DNA from: Acidobacteriota bacterium
GTDB taxonomy: Bacteria; Acidobacteriota; Blastocatellia; Pyrinomonadales; Pyrinomonadaceae
NCBI GenBank assembly: GCA_023389035.1
Contig: JAEWFC010000016.1
Span: 167,372-231,371 of the forward strand
Reading direction: 5' to 3'
DNA length: 64,000 nt
Positions within the stretch are counted from its first letter, which is position 1. Each line of letters starts with the position of its first letter. Shown one piece after another: positions 1 through 8,173 of this stretch. The position numbers were made by a program, and so were the translations under genes. The notes beneath the pieces are model-generated. The model had not been told where the DNA came from. It saw nothing but the letters and a program-made list of their open reading frames with translations, and did no database searches.

Positions 1-487
1 GTCTTGCGATGTTCTTAAGATTGTCCGCGACAGGGGCATCGATATCGACCGACCCTTTGCATGACGGCCCGACGACGATCTTGTCCATGTACATATCCGG
101 AGCGTTAAGCAGGCCGCCGCGTTCTGCCGCTGCGAGCACTGCGATAGCGTTGTTTGCTCCAAGAGCACAGAGGTTCGTCCCCTCGAGGGGATCAACCGCG
201 ATATCAACCTCAGGAAACTCTGCACGGGCATCGTCCGAGTAATTGCCGCCTCCTAGTTCCTCGCCGATAAAAAGCATCGGAGCCTCGTCCCGCTCGCCTT
301 CGCCGATCACGATACGGCCGCGCATCGGGACGGTGTCCATTACCTCACGCATGGCCTCGACCGCGACGTGGTCAGAATGTTTTCGGTCGCCCTGGCCCAT
401 TGTTTTGGCCGATTCGATCGCGGCCGCCTCGGTCACACGCAGAAAATCGAGAGCAAGCTCGCGCTCGGCTTTGTTGTTTTTCATCAT
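1..487 (-). CDS. glpX: Class II fructose-1,6-bisphosphatase GlpX (C-terminus beyond window edge)
   Basis: Reading leftward from the ATG at 487 gives 162 codons before the window ends, about half of a normal GlpX (around 320-340 residues). The visible N-terminal half has the family's signature stretches: EAAAIESAKTMGQGDRK, RGRIVIGEGERDEAPM and the metal/phosphate-binding DPLEGTN. Class II FBPases hydrolyse fructose-1,6-bisphosphate to fructose-6-phosphate in gluconeogenesis, in the cytosol, with divalent metal. Two consecutive ATG codons (487 and 484) could start it. The gene is divergent from the ferredoxin at 631. The frame is intact as far as it can be seen; the missing end is due to the window, not a truncation. 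Confidence 0.95.
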   Translation of the reverse strand, partial: MMKNNKAERELALDFLRVTEAAAIESAKTMGQGDRKHSDHVAVEAMREVMDTVPMRGRIVIGEGERDEAPMLFIGEELGGGNYSDDARAEFPEVDIAVDPLEGTNLCALGANNAIAVLAAAERGGLLNAPDMYMDKIVVGPSCKGSVDIDAPVADNLKNIAR

Positions 488-557
488 TTTAGCCCCAAGT
501 GTTATCGGTTAAATAAGTTATGCTGATGCACGCATTCTAACACTTGTTCGCGCAAGT

Positions 558-586
558 TTGACAAGTTATCCTCGGAATATTACGGT
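558..586 (+). promoter_or_regulatory. Probable sigma-70-type promoter of the ferredoxin gene
   Basis: A perfect TTGACA lies at 558-563 and, after 17 bases, TACGGT at 581-586, about 45 bases ahead of the ferredoxin ATG. The -35 box is exact while the -10 box is weak, so the assignment is moderate. It lies in the divergent glpX/ferredoxin interval. Confidence 0.4.
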
Positions 587-630
587 TTTAGTTTGATTTT
601 CACCCAGGTGATAGGAGAATTCCTGACAAA

Positions 631-927
631 ATGACCTACATCGTTGCTGAACCCTGCATTGACTGCAAATACACGGATTGCGCCGCCGTATGCCCCGTTG
701 AAGCTTTTCACGAGCTCCCGGACAAACTGCTGATCAATCCCGATGCCTGCATCGATTGCGACGCGTGCTTGCCCGAGTGCCCTGTCGAGGCGATCTTCTC
801 TGATATGTCGATCCCTGAAGAATATCTGAATTGGTTGGAGATAAACAAAGAGGCTGAAAATTATCCGATCATCAGCACGAAGCAACCGGCTCTTTACGGT
901 CCGGACTGTAAGGGTCAGCCGGAATAG
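631..927 (+). CDS. fdxA: FdxA-like bicluster ferredoxin
   Basis: A 98-residue acidic protein with two cysteine clusters: C9, C12, C17, C21-P and C40, C43, C46, C50-P. This is the arrangement of bicluster bacterial ferredoxins of the FdxA (7Fe/8Fe) type, small cytosolic electron carriers. The longer C-terminal tail after the second cluster (PEEYLNWLEINKEAENYP onward) is typical of FdxA relatives rather than of short clostridial ferredoxins. Whether the first cluster is [3Fe-4S] or [4Fe-4S] cannot be decided from sequence alone. The gene is monocistronic: a promoter-like TTGACA sits upstream and a hairpin terminator directly follows. No redox partner gene is adjacent. Confidence 0.9.
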   Translation: MTYIVAEPCIDCKYTDCAAVCPVEAFHELPDKLLINPDACIDCDACLPECPVEAIFSDMSIPEEYLNWLEINKEAENYPIISTKQPALYGPDCKGQPE

Positions 928-952
928 TCACTTTTGAAAACTCGAAATCAAG

Positions 953-977
953 AAAAGCGGTCTTCGGGCCGCTTTTG
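953..977. terminator. Hairpin terminator between ferredoxin and hemerythrin genes
   Basis: AAAAGCGG (953-960) and CCGCTTTT (969-976) form a perfect 8-bp stem with an 8-base loop. The flanking A and T runs let it work for both converging genes. Confidence 0.75.
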
Positions 978-981
978 TCGT

Positions 982-1479
982 TTAGAGCGCGGGTGCTCCC
1001 GGCTTGGCGCTCGCACGTGCAAGAATATCGGCCTTTTCCTCGTCCGAGGTTATCTGGTCCAGGATCGGGTAAAGAATGTCGTGCTCGCGGTGGTCGTGAT
1101 GCGAACCGAGACGTTTATAAAAGGATTCGCGATCTAATAGCAGGATCAGCCCGTCCTCGGGTTCGGCCTCGGCCGCAAGCTTCTCCGTCTGTTCCTTAAA
1201 CAGCTCAATATAAGCGAGCATCTTTTCGTGCTCGTCCAGAAAGAGCTTTACGGCGCCGGCCCTCGGGATCTCAGCTCTTTCGGCATAGATCGGCAGCAGC
1301 AGCTCCTCTTCATCGAGCATATGGGCCTTAAGGTTCCGTTCGTACTCACGCAGATGCTCGAGTGCTTCACCAAACTGAAAATGAAGCAGCGAGACCTGAT
1401 GCCGGCGGAAATATCCGTCGAGGTCGTCATGAAATTTTAGAAGATCGCTTATCAATGCCACGTGAATATTATCTAACAC
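982..1479 (-). CDS. Hemerythrin HHE domain protein
   Basis: 165 residues, all-helical in appearance, starting at GTG (1479). Histidines and acids occur with hemerythrin spacing: H17, H53 with E57 (AHMLDEEELLLP), H84 (DEHEK) and the C-terminal HHDHREHDILYP block with H128/H130 and H133. HHE proteins bind a di-iron centre and serve in oxygen or nitric oxide sensing, storage or repair of iron centres; the sequence does not say which. No signal peptide or fused domain is present, so it is likely a stand-alone cytosolic protein. It converges on the ferredoxin gene and shares its terminator. Confidence 0.8.
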   Translation of the reverse strand: MLDNIHVALISDLLKFHDDLDGYFRRHQVSLLHFQFGEALEHLREYERNLKAHMLDEEELLLPIYAERAEIPRAGAVKLFLDEHEKMLAYIELFKEQTEKLAAEAEPEDGLILLLDRESFYKRLGSHHDHREHDILYPILDQITSDEEKADILARASAKPGAPAL

Positions 1480-1525
1480 CGGATCGTGAAACCGCTACCC
1501 GGCCCCGTTCTTGGCACGCGGCGAA

Positions 1526-2350
1526 ATGGCGTATGATGGTGGCGTGACGACAGCTGCCGAACAAACACGCAGATCGATCTACGGGCCTGTAGATTCATGG
1601 CGGCTCGGGCGTTCGCTTGGTGTTGACCTGCTGCTGATCGATTCGATCTGCTCGTTCGAATGCGTCTATTGCCAGCTTGGTAAGATAAACCGTGTCACGA
1701 CCGAGCGTGACGTTTTCGTTTCGACCGAGCAGGTGCTCAGCGATCTCGATCTATTCGACTGGCAAACGGCTGATGTCATCACGATCTCCGGCAATGGCGA
1801 ACCAACACTCGCAGCAAATCTTGGCGAAAGCATTACGGCCATCCGCGAAAAGACCGGTAAGACCATCGCAGTCTTAACCAATTCGACGCTTTTGCACCGA
1901 GAAGACGTCCGTTCTGAGATATCGCTCGCCGATCGTATTTACTGCAAGCTCGACGCTTGGTCTGATGAGCAGCTTCGACGTGTCGACCGGCCCGCTGTGG
2001 GTGTTTCGATAGCGATGATCATTGAAGGGATCCGGATGCTGAGAAAGTCATTCGACGGATTTCTCGCGATCCAGACAATGCTGCTTACAGCTCCGAGCGA
2101 TGCCGATATCGATGAACTCGCGGCGATCGTCGCGGGCATACGACCCGACGAACTTGAATTAAACCTTCCGCTTCGGCCTATACCGCTTGAGTGGAATTTC
2201 GATTCACGCGGTAACATTAAAAGTGCGCCCGATGGCTGGCGGCGGCTGCGGTCCATCACTCCCGATGATGCCGCGGCGATCGGGACAAGGCTTTCGGCAT
2301 TGTCCGGCATTCGCGTTACGACCCCATTTGACGCTCCACAAAAAACCTGA
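1526..2350 (+). CDS. Radical SAM protein (COG0731-like)
   Basis: About 274 residues from the ATG at 1526; an in-frame TTG at 1511 and GTG at 1544 are alternative starts. The radical SAM cysteines are C42-x3-C46-x2-C49 in CSFECVYCQLG, followed by a glycine-rich SAM-binding strand ISGNGEPTLA. The opening IYGPVDSWRLGRSLGVDLL is characteristic of the COG0731 group of Fe-S oxidoreductases, whose substrate is generally unassigned in bacteria. These enzymes cleave S-adenosylmethionine reductively with a [4Fe-4S] cluster. Its stop codon overlaps the next ATG by one base (TGATG), so it is translationally coupled to the PLP decarboxylase; a shared pathway is plausible but not demonstrated. Confidence 0.8.
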   Translation: MAYDGGVTTAAEQTRRSIYGPVDSWRLGRSLGVDLLLIDSICSFECVYCQLGKINRVTTERDVFVSTEQVLSDLDLFDWQTADVITISGNGEPTLAANLGESITAIREKTGKTIAVLTNSTLLHREDVRSEISLADRIYCKLDAWSDEQLRRVDRPAVGVSIAMIIEGIRMLRKSFDGFLAIQTMLLTAPSDADIDELAAIVAGIRPDELELNLPLRPIPLEWNFDSRGNIKSAPDGWRRLRSITPDDAAAIGTRLSALSGIRVTTPFDAPQKT

Positions 2351-3729
2351 TGCATGAAGTAGATATCGACCTGATCGAGATGACGCTCGACGTCATGAAA
2401 TACGCGATCAACCGCATAACAAACACCAATCCGCCTTTGGGAAAACCCAAAAGCGAACGCGAGCTGAGGTCTCTGGTAGGCGAGACCGTTACGCCAAAAG
2501 GCATCGGCGGCGAGACCGCTTTTCAACTTTTTCGCGACGTATTGGTAAAGGCCAGTGTGCCTATCGATCATCCGCGGCATTTGGCGTTCGTGCCTGCTTC
2601 ACCGACGCGTGCCGCGATAATGTTCGATCTCGTCACGTCTGCGACCAGCGTTCACGGCGCGTTCTGGATGGAAGGTGCCGGCTGTATCTTCGCCGAGAAT
2701 GAAGCGATGCGTTGGCTGGTCTCATTGACCGGATTGCCAGATCCTGCGTTCGGCGTTTTCACCAGCGGCGGTACCGCGGCGAATCTTTCCGCGATGGTCA
2801 CCGCCCGTGAAGCATGGCGTGATCAAGATGATTCACGTGCGACCGCCCGCGGCATCATAATCGCCTCAGCCACGTCGCACTCATCAGTGAAGGCAATGGC
2901 AAAAGTGATCGATGCCGACATTCTGCTCATCGACGCCGACACCGAAGGCCGATTCGAAGCCACCGCACTCCAGCAGCGCATCGCATCATTAAATGAGGGA
3001 GAGCGTGCCCGCGTTTTCGCGGTCGTCGCAACCGCTGGAACGACCAATGCCGGCATCATCGACGACCTGAAAGGCATAGGCAACATTTGCCGCGAGCTAG
3101 GCATTTGGTATCACGTCGACGCGGCGTACGGCGGCGGTGCTCTTGCGGCCCCGAGCGTGCGGCATTTGTTCGACGGCATCGAGCTTGCCGACAGCGTTAC
3201 GATCGATCCGCATAAATGGCTCTTCTCGCCATACGATTGCGGCGCGGTCATCTATCGCGATCCCGAACTCGCGAAAAAGGCTCATTCGCAGGGCGGTTCG
3301 TATCTCGACATCTTTTGTGACGAAGGCGCACGCGGCTTTAATCCCGCAGATTATCAGATACAGCTCACGCGGCGCGTTCGCGGCCTTCCGCTATGGTTCT
3401 CGCTTGCGATGCACGGTACCGATCGATATGCGGTCGCGGTCGAACGCGGGATCGAACTTGCACAGATAGCCGGGCGGCTTATAACCGAAGCAGATCACGT
3501 CGAACTCGTCCGCGAACCAAGCCTTTCCTGCGTTCTTTATCGCCGTATTGGCTGGCAGCAGGACGACTACAACCAGTGGACCTATAAGAATCACACCGAC
3601 GGTTTCGCTCTTGTCGCTCCGACCAAGGTCCGCCGCGGAGATGTGCAGGAGACCGTTTCCCGTTTCTGTTTCATCAACCCGGATACCAGTGAAGACGATA
3701 TTCGTCAAATACTTGATTCGATGAAATAG
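2350..3729 (+). CDS. Group II pyridoxal-phosphate-dependent amino acid decarboxylase
   Basis: 459 residues with the fold-type I group II decarboxylase pattern (aromatic-amino-acid/glutamate/diaminobutyrate decarboxylase relatives). The PLP-binding lysine is K289 in IDPHKWLFSPYDCG, preceded by the pyridine-binding aspartate in WYHVDAAYGGG. FTSGGTAANLSAM fits the phosphate-binding loop, and NHPRHL-like HPRHLAFVP near the N-terminus fits the substrate channel. Substrate cannot be set from sequence: tyrosine, tryptophan, DOPA, aspartate or diaminobutyrate remain possible. It is coupled to the upstream radical SAM gene by a one-base overlap and followed closely by a zinc-ribbon protein and peptide deformylase on the same strand. 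Confidence 0.85.
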   Translation: MHEVDIDLIEMTLDVMKYAINRITNTNPPLGKPKSERELRSLVGETVTPKGIGGETAFQLFRDVLVKASVPIDHPRHLAFVPASPTRAAIMFDLVTSATSVHGAFWMEGAGCIFAENEAMRWLVSLTGLPDPAFGVFTSGGTAANLSAMVTAREAWRDQDDSRATARGIIIASATSHSSVKAMAKVIDADILLIDADTEGRFEATALQQRIASLNEGERARVFAVVATAGTTNAGIIDDLKGIGNICRELGIWYHVDAAYGGGALAAPSVRHLFDGIELADSVTIDPHKWLFSPYDCGAVIYRDPELAKKAHSQGGSYLDIFCDEGARGFNPADYQIQLTRRVRGLPLWFSLAMHGTDRYAVAVERGIELAQIAGRLITEADHVELVREPSLSCVLYRRIGWQQDDYNQWTYKNHTDGFALVAPTKVRRGDVQETVSRFCFINPDTSEDDIRQILDSMK

Positions 3730-3776
3730 CAGGAATGTTGGCAAAATCGGCGATTGAGCCTAGAATCGTGATAGCA

Positions 3777-4004
3777 ATGATGCTCGAGAACACCATGGTC
3801 GAATCATTTGATCCGAAGATCACCGAAAAACCCGCCGTCCGCTGCGAACGCTGTGACCGCGAAATGGAACACTACAATACATTTGTGATGCCGACGAACG
3901 AGCGGCGGAACATCTGCTGGGAATGCCTCGCCCGCGATGAAAAGGGCTTTTTCGCACACCGCAGTTTCGGCCGCTCCTCACGCCGCGGCTACATCCCTCG
4001 ATAG
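3777..4004 (+). CDS. Small zinc-ribbon protein of unknown function
   Basis: About 75 residues from the tandem ATGs at 3777/3780; an in-frame start at 3735 is also open. It has two CxxC knuckles about 20 residues apart (RCERCDREM and ICWECLARDEKG), the pattern of a treble-clef or zinc-ribbon fold, then a basic tail (RSFGRSSRRGYIPR). Such small proteins usually bind zinc and often nucleic acid or protein, but I recognise no named family. It sits 6 bases ahead of peptide deformylase, so both are probably on one transcript. Confidence 0.6.
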   Translation: MMLENTMVESFDPKITEKPAVRCERCDREMEHYNTFVMPTNERRNICWECLARDEKGFFAHRSFGRSSRRGYIPR

Positions 4005-4010
4005 CAGTTT

Positions 4011-4502
4011 ATGGCGGTTCGCAAGATCACGGAATATCCCGAAAAAGTGCTCGGAGAGGTAGGAAAGCCGGTCGAAAAATTCGATCAGGAGCTGGCCGAT
4101 CTCTGCGCCGATATGTTCGATACGATGTATGACGCCGAGGGCGTCGGGCTCGCCGCTCCTCAGATCGGGCTGAATCTGCGGCTTTTCGTAATGGACTGCG
4201 ACGGTATCAAATTGATCGCCGCAAACCCCGAGATCGTTCACACCGAAGGCGAGCAATCCGGCCAGGAAGGCTGCCTTTCCGTCGGCAAGGTACCGGCGGT
4301 CGTCACTCGTCCGATGAAGGCCCGGCTAAAGGCCCAGGACGAAAAAGGCGAATGGTTCGAACGCGACGCCGAAGGCTACGCCGCCCGTGCCTTCCTCCAC
4401 GAAACCGACCACTGCAACGGCAAACTCTTCATCGACCACCTCCCAAAACTCCGCCGCGATATGCTGGTTAAAAGGTTCAAAAAGGAGAGATCCTGGAAAT
4501 GA
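4011..4502 (+). CDS. def: Peptide deformylase
   Basis: 163 residues carrying all three peptide deformylase motifs: motif 1 GVGLAAPQIG (residues 44-53), motif 2 EGCLSV with metal-ligand C88, and motif 3 HETDHCNG with ligands H130 and H134 and catalytic E131. The enzyme removes the formyl group from the N-terminal methionine of nascent proteins at the ribosome, using Fe2+ or another divalent metal. Length is normal. Its usual partner fmt is not adjacent. The last bases overlap the start of the next frame (ATGA at 4499). Confidence 0.96.
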   Translation: MAVRKITEYPEKVLGEVGKPVEKFDQELADLCADMFDTMYDAEGVGLAAPQIGLNLRLFVMDCDGIKLIAANPEIVHTEGEQSGQEGCLSVGKVPAVVTRPMKARLKAQDEKGEWFERDAEGYAARAFLHETDHCNGKLFIDHLPKLRRDMLVKRFKKERSWK

Positions 4503-4999
4503 AAGGACGCGCGCCTCTCAAACCCCATTACTTATCCTATGCCGTACTTTTCTGTTTCGTCGCTTTTTCCGTTACCGGCCTCAATGCTCAAGATCGCGTT
4601 GCGGTGGTTGCTGAAGTGCAGAAGAACATCACGCAACTCGTTGAAGCAGGCCGATACGACGAGGCGATCGAGTCCGGCAAGCGTGTCGCTGAGATCGGGA
4701 ACCGCACAGGCAACGCACTCGCTTAAGGGTCTGCCCTCATGGAAGTTGCACGTTTACGCAAACGATCGATCTTGGATTCGAAGGCGCCTGCTACGAAACA
4801 GTATATTTTTTATCTCGAACGGGAGGAGAAACAGCGTCGATTTATATCTGATCTGTATGCAGCAGTAAAAGTATTCCGTTCAGTCGACGCTCCAAAGCTG
4901 CTTTCCGCGGCTCAAACAGAGCTTGCGGTCGCTCTTCTTCAGTCGAGCCCGTCAAAGCAGGATATTAAAGAAACCTCCCCGCCCCAGCAATCAAAATAA
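4499..4999 (+). pseudogene. Exported TPR-like protein interrupted by an in-frame stop
   Basis: An ATG at 4499 (ATGA overlap with def) begins a protein with a signal peptide (YAVLFCFVAFSVTGLNA) and a tetratricopeptide-like helix pair (LVEAGRYDEAIESGKRVAEIG), but a TAA at 4724-4726 stops it after 75 residues. The same frame continues at once and stays open to 4999 (an ATG at 4739 could restart it), giving a helical, charged 86-residue segment of consistent style. The simplest reading is one roughly 165-residue exported protein broken by a nonsense change. Two separate small genes or a sequencing error at 4724 are alternatives. The end overlaps a converging minus-strand frame. Confidence 0.5.
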
Positions 5000-5253
5000 C
5001 GAGCAACACGGTTTTTTGTTTTAACGAACTCCAGATCGGAGACCTCTTCGCCGAAGGGCTTGTTCCACTTACGGAACGAATCGGTGAAAACTATCACGTC
5101 GTTCCAGATGTTGAACTCGACCAATATATTCGCCACCCAGCTCCCGTCTTCATAAATGGTATAAGTTTCCGGCCCGGCATTCTCCCGCCATATCCGATAA
5201 CCGTCGTTCGCCTGTCGGAGTTCTTCGCCTCTAATCGCCGATTGAGGTTTCGT
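4939..5253 (-). pseudogene. Open minus-strand frame with protein-like sequence but no clear start
   Basis: From the codon after a TGA at 5256 the frame is open for about 104 codons and reads like a real soluble protein (for example ENAGPETYTIYEDGSWVANI and IWNDVIVFTDSFRKWNKPF). No ATG, GTG or TTG lies at its beginning; the first usable start is an internal GTG at 5136. A different frame starting at GTG 5288 (ATG 5282) covers the upstream part and looks unnatural after about 20 codons, which would fit a frameshift near 5250. I do not recognise the family. It may be a frameshifted gene of about 110-115 residues located just downstream of trmB on the same strand. Confidence 0.35.
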
Positions 5254-5292
5254 TCACTCTTTAATAACTGAATGAGTTTCATCCGCACATTC

Positions 5293-5916
5293 TTAAGTCA
5301 AAATGTAGAGATTTCGGAAAACCGGCAGGCGCTTGTCCTCGACCGCCTTTTCTCTTTCGGTCTTTACGGGAAACGGATTTTCGGTGATCGGTTTCTCTTG
5401 AAAGTCTTCATTTTGCCGGAAGAGCTCAAACATCTCTCCGGCTAGGAATTCGATATCGGTTTGTACGAAAACTTTGCCGCCGGGTGCGAGATGCTTTGCG
5501 ATCGTGTCGACCATTTCTTCATTTACCATGCGCCGTTTGGCGTGTTTCTTCTTGAACCATGGATCAGGAAATTGAATGGTCACCGCCTGCAGCAAGCCGG
5601 CAGGAATTCCCTCTAGCAAACGTCCGAGCCACAGCATCGCGTTGCAGAATGTGTAGTGCAGATTATCCAGCCCCGCCTCTGCGGCTAGCCGGTTCGCTTC
5701 ATCGACCAGCGGCTCGCGGATCTCAACGCCAAGGTAGTTCCATAGTGGGTCGGCTTCCGCCATCCGCAGCAGAAAACGCCCGCGCGCGCAGCCTATATCC
5801 AGCAGCAGCGGCCTGTCGGGGTCGGCAAAAACAGCGGCGAGATCTACCGGCTGCGGTTCCTGCCGGTAGAACGGTGACAAAGGATTTACGTGCTGGTGAA
5901 CTCTGACTCGAGCCAT
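5293..5916 (-). CDS. trmB: tRNA (guanine-46-N7)-methyltransferase
   Basis: 207 residues with a class I methyltransferase SAM site (LLLDIGCARGRFLLRMA, around residues 37-53), the acidic end of beta 2 (YLGVEIREPLVDEA) and the family hallmark QFPDPWFKKKHAKRR with catalytic aspartate. TrmB forms m7G46 in the variable loop of tRNAs, using SAM. Length is normal and a single ATG start is clear. It follows the rhomboid gene by five bases and is the last clear gene of the murI-rph-fabG-rhomboid operon. Confidence 0.93.
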   Translation of the reverse strand: MARVRVHQHVNPLSPFYRQEPQPVDLAAVFADPDRPLLLDIGCARGRFLLRMAEADPLWNYLGVEIREPLVDEANRLAAEAGLDNLHYTFCNAMLWLGRLLEGIPAGLLQAVTIQFPDPWFKKKHAKRRMVNEEMVDTIAKHLAPGGKVFVQTDIEFLAGEMFELFRQNEDFQEKPITENPFPVKTEREKAVEDKRLPVFRNLYILT

Positions 5917-5921
5917 GAAAA

Positions 5922-6662
5922 CTACGTGGACTGCAGGATCAAATAAATGCTGAACATCGCCGCTGCCACAAATATCCCGACCGCGACAAGCCCGGCTATA
6001 TCTACCGCCGGCGAAACCTCACGCGGATCACGGTGCGGGTCCGACGGTATCTGCACAAACCCGTAAACCGCACCTACGATCAGCCCGCCGATATGGCCGT
6101 AATTATCGATCACCTGATACAGCACCAGGCCGAAAATTAAAATAAACCCGATGTTCTTGAGCAGGCTGTTGCGAAACTCGACCGAGACAAATTGCCGCCG
6201 CCGAAAGGCGTAAACCGCCAGGTAACTTACCAAACCAAGAATGCCGCCTGAAGCCCCGACCGACGTTCCTTCGGGAAAGAACGCCAGGCTTAGCAGTCCG
6301 CCTCCGATCGCCGCGAGCAAAAACACGATCGCGAGATGTGCACGGTTCGATAGAACCTCGACCAATTGCCCGAAACTGTAAAATGCGAATGAGTTTAATG
6401 CGAGATGCAGCAGTCCGCCGTGCATTGCGGCTCCGGTCAGGATCCGCCAATACTCGCCAGCCGAAAATAGCGGCTTAACGAATCCTGCGGACGATATCGA
6501 TTGCTCTAACCCTGTAAATATCTGAGCACCCGAAACCGCGACACAGCTCGCGATCAGTATCGACGTGTAGACGGGCACGCCGAATCTTACAACGGCCTCA
6601 GGAGGCGGTTCGGCCTCGATCAGATCGACCTCCGGCTCTTCATTTCTAACTTCTAGCGACAA
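5922..6662 (-). CDS. Rhomboid-family intramembrane serine protease
   Basis: 246 residues with about six or seven hydrophobic segments. The catalytic serine is S138 in VGASGGILG and the catalytic histidine is H190 in YGHIGGLIVG, on separate membrane helices as expected for the rhomboid Ser-His dyad. The HGGLLHLALNSFAFYSFG stretch corresponds to the conserved L1/TM2 HxxxN region. A hydrophilic, acidic N-terminus (about 28 residues) precedes the first helix. Rhomboids cleave transmembrane substrates in the inner membrane; the substrate here is unknown. It lies between fabG and trmB in one minus-strand operon. Confidence 0.9.
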   Translation of the reverse strand: MSLEVRNEEPEVDLIEAEPPPEAVVRFGVPVYTSILIASCVAVSGAQIFTGLEQSISSAGFVKPLFSAGEYWRILTGAAMHGGLLHLALNSFAFYSFGQLVEVLSNRAHLAIVFLLAAIGGGLLSLAFFPEGTSVGASGGILGLVSYLAVYAFRRRQFVSVEFRNSLLKNIGFILIFGLVLYQVIDNYGHIGGLIVGAVYGFVQIPSDPHRDPREVSPAVDIAGLVAVGIFVAAAMFSIYLILQST

Positions 6663-6684
6663 ATCTTACCTCTGAACCCCAGCG

Positions 6685-7440
6685 CTACATCGCCAATCCG
6701 CCGTCCGGCTGGATCACTTGTCCCGTGATGTAGCGTGCCGAGCCTGACAGCATAAAGCATGCGATCTCAGCCACCTCTTGCACATTGCCGAGCCGTCCGA
6801 GCGGTATCTGGCTTAATATCTTCTCACGGTATTCAGCGTTCATTTCGCTCGCCATCTCCGTTTCGATCAGGCCGAGTGCTAACGCGTTCACTGTGATGTT
6901 GCGGCTCGCAACCTCTTTTGCCAGCGACTTGGTCAGCCCGATCATTCCGGCTTTTGACGCGGAATAGTTCGACTGCCCTAGCATACCGACAACACCTGAG
7001 ATCGACGAGATATTCAAGATCGAACCGCCCGTCTCGCTCTTCATCATCGGCCGCACAGCCGCCTTACAAAAATTCCACGCACCCTTTAGGTTCGTGTCGA
7101 TAACGGCGTCCCAATCGTCTTCCTTCATCCGCATTATCAGTTGGTCGCGGGTGATCCCGGCATTGTTGACCAGAAAATCCACGCCGCCCAGCTCGGACTG
7201 CGCCTGCTTTACAAAATCAGCCGCGGCTTCCGTGTTCGCAACGTCGCATTGCGCCGCATAGGCTTTAACGCCGAGCCCTTCGATCTCGCCGCGCAGAGCC
7301 TCCGCCTCATCCGCACTTCGCGAATAGTTGAATGCCACGCTGCATCCTCGTTTCGCGAGCTCCATGACGATCGCTTTTCCGATGCCTCGCGTACCGCCGG
7401 TAACGATCGCCACACGTCCTTCAAATTCTTTCTCTGCCAT
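6685..7440 (-). CDS. fabG: 3-oxoacyl-[ACP] reductase (SDR family)
   Basis: 251 residues from the ATG at 7440; longer starts upstream run into rph and are unlikely. It has the classical SDR features: TGGTRGIGKA nucleotide-binding loop, NNAGITRD, and the catalytic Tyr/Lys pair Y159/K163 in NYSASKAG. The PDGGLAM C-terminus is typical of FabG. FabG reduces beta-ketoacyl-ACP with NADPH in the fatty acid elongation cycle. The motif normally written as APGFI(E/D)T(D/E)M reads LALGLIETEM here, a mild deviation. No other fab gene is adjacent, so assignment to FabG over a related SDR rests on sequence alone. Confidence 0.85.
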   Translation of the reverse strand: MAEKEFEGRVAIVTGGTRGIGKAIVMELAKRGCSVAFNYSRSADEAEALRGEIEGLGVKAYAAQCDVANTEAAADFVKQAQSELGGVDFLVNNAGITRDQLIMRMKEDDWDAVIDTNLKGAWNFCKAAVRPMMKSETGGSILNISSISGVVGMLGQSNYSASKAGMIGLTKSLAKEVASRNITVNALALGLIETEMASEMNAEYREKILSQIPLGRLGNVQEVAEIACFMLSGSARYITGQVIQPDGGLAM

Positions 7441-7450
7441 ATCTCCAGTG

Positions 7451-8173
7451 TTAGCCCGCCAAGGCATTTCGCTGCACTTCAAATAATTTATTTATCCCGC
7501 CCTCGGCAAGTATCAGCATCTCGTCCATCTGCTCGCGCGAGAACGGCTCGCGTTCGGCAGTTCCCTGCAACTCGATGAATTTTCCCAAGCCGGTGCAGAC
7601 GACGTTCATATCCACGTCCGCCACCGAATCTTCGGCGTAGGCAAGGTCAACGACGGAAGTGCCTTCTACGATCCCGACGCTCACGGCCGCTACCTCGCTC
7701 AATATCGGATTGGTCTTGATGATGCTGTTCTTGACCAGCCGCCGGCATGCGAGTGCCAGTGCTACGTACGCACCGGTGATCGACGCGCAACGCGTGCCAC
7801 CGTCCGCCTGGATCACGTCACAATCGATATAGATCTGCCGCTCGCCTAGCAGGCTTGTATCCACTATCGCCCGCAGGCTCCGTCCGATCAGACGCTGTAT
7901 CTCCTGCGTCCTGCCCGAAGGCCCGCGCTGCGTCTCGCGCTGCGTTCGCGTATTCGTCGCACGCGGCAGCATCGCGTATTCGGCAGTGACCCAGCCGATG
8001 CCTTTATTGCGTAGGAACATCGGCACGCGGTCCTCGACCGATGCGGTGCATATCACTTTTGTCCCGCCGACCTCGATCAGTGCCGAGCCCTCGGCATACG
8101 GCGATATGTTCGGCGTGATCTTTGTGTTGCGGATCTGTTCGTAGGTCCTAGAGTCTGGTCTTGAATAGGTCAT
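7451..8173 (-). CDS. rph: Ribonuclease PH
   Basis: 240 residues matching RNase PH over the whole length: N-terminal RPDSRTYEQIR, the phosphate-site region RNTRTQRETQRGPSGRTQEIQ (written here as RGPSGRTQEIQRLIGRSLR), CDVIQADGGTRCASITGAY and the C-terminal EGTAEREPFSREQMD-like block. It is a phosphorolytic 3'-5' exoribonuclease that trims tRNA 3' ends, acting as a hexamer. The ATG overlaps the murI stop codon (ATGA), so the two are translationally coupled. The rdgB/HAM1 gene that often follows rph is absent; fabG follows instead. Confidence 0.95.
   Translation of the reverse strand: MTYSRPDSRTYEQIRNTKITPNISPYAEGSALIEVGGTKVICTASVEDRVPMFLRNKGIGWVTAEYAMLPRATNTRTQRETQRGPSGRTQEIQRLIGRSLRAIVDTSLLGERQIYIDCDVIQADGGTRCASITGAYVALALACRRLVKNSIIKTNPILSEVAAVSVGIVEGTSVVDLAYAEDSVADVDMNVVCTGLGKFIELQGTAEREPFSREQMDEMLILAEGGINKLFEVQRNALAG

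Noticed and set aside
631..927. Ferredoxin as a substitute for the missing NuoI
   Set aside because: It has the FdxA layout and a short chain, and lacks the N-terminal membrane-docking helix of NuoI; it is also 29 kb from the nuo operon.
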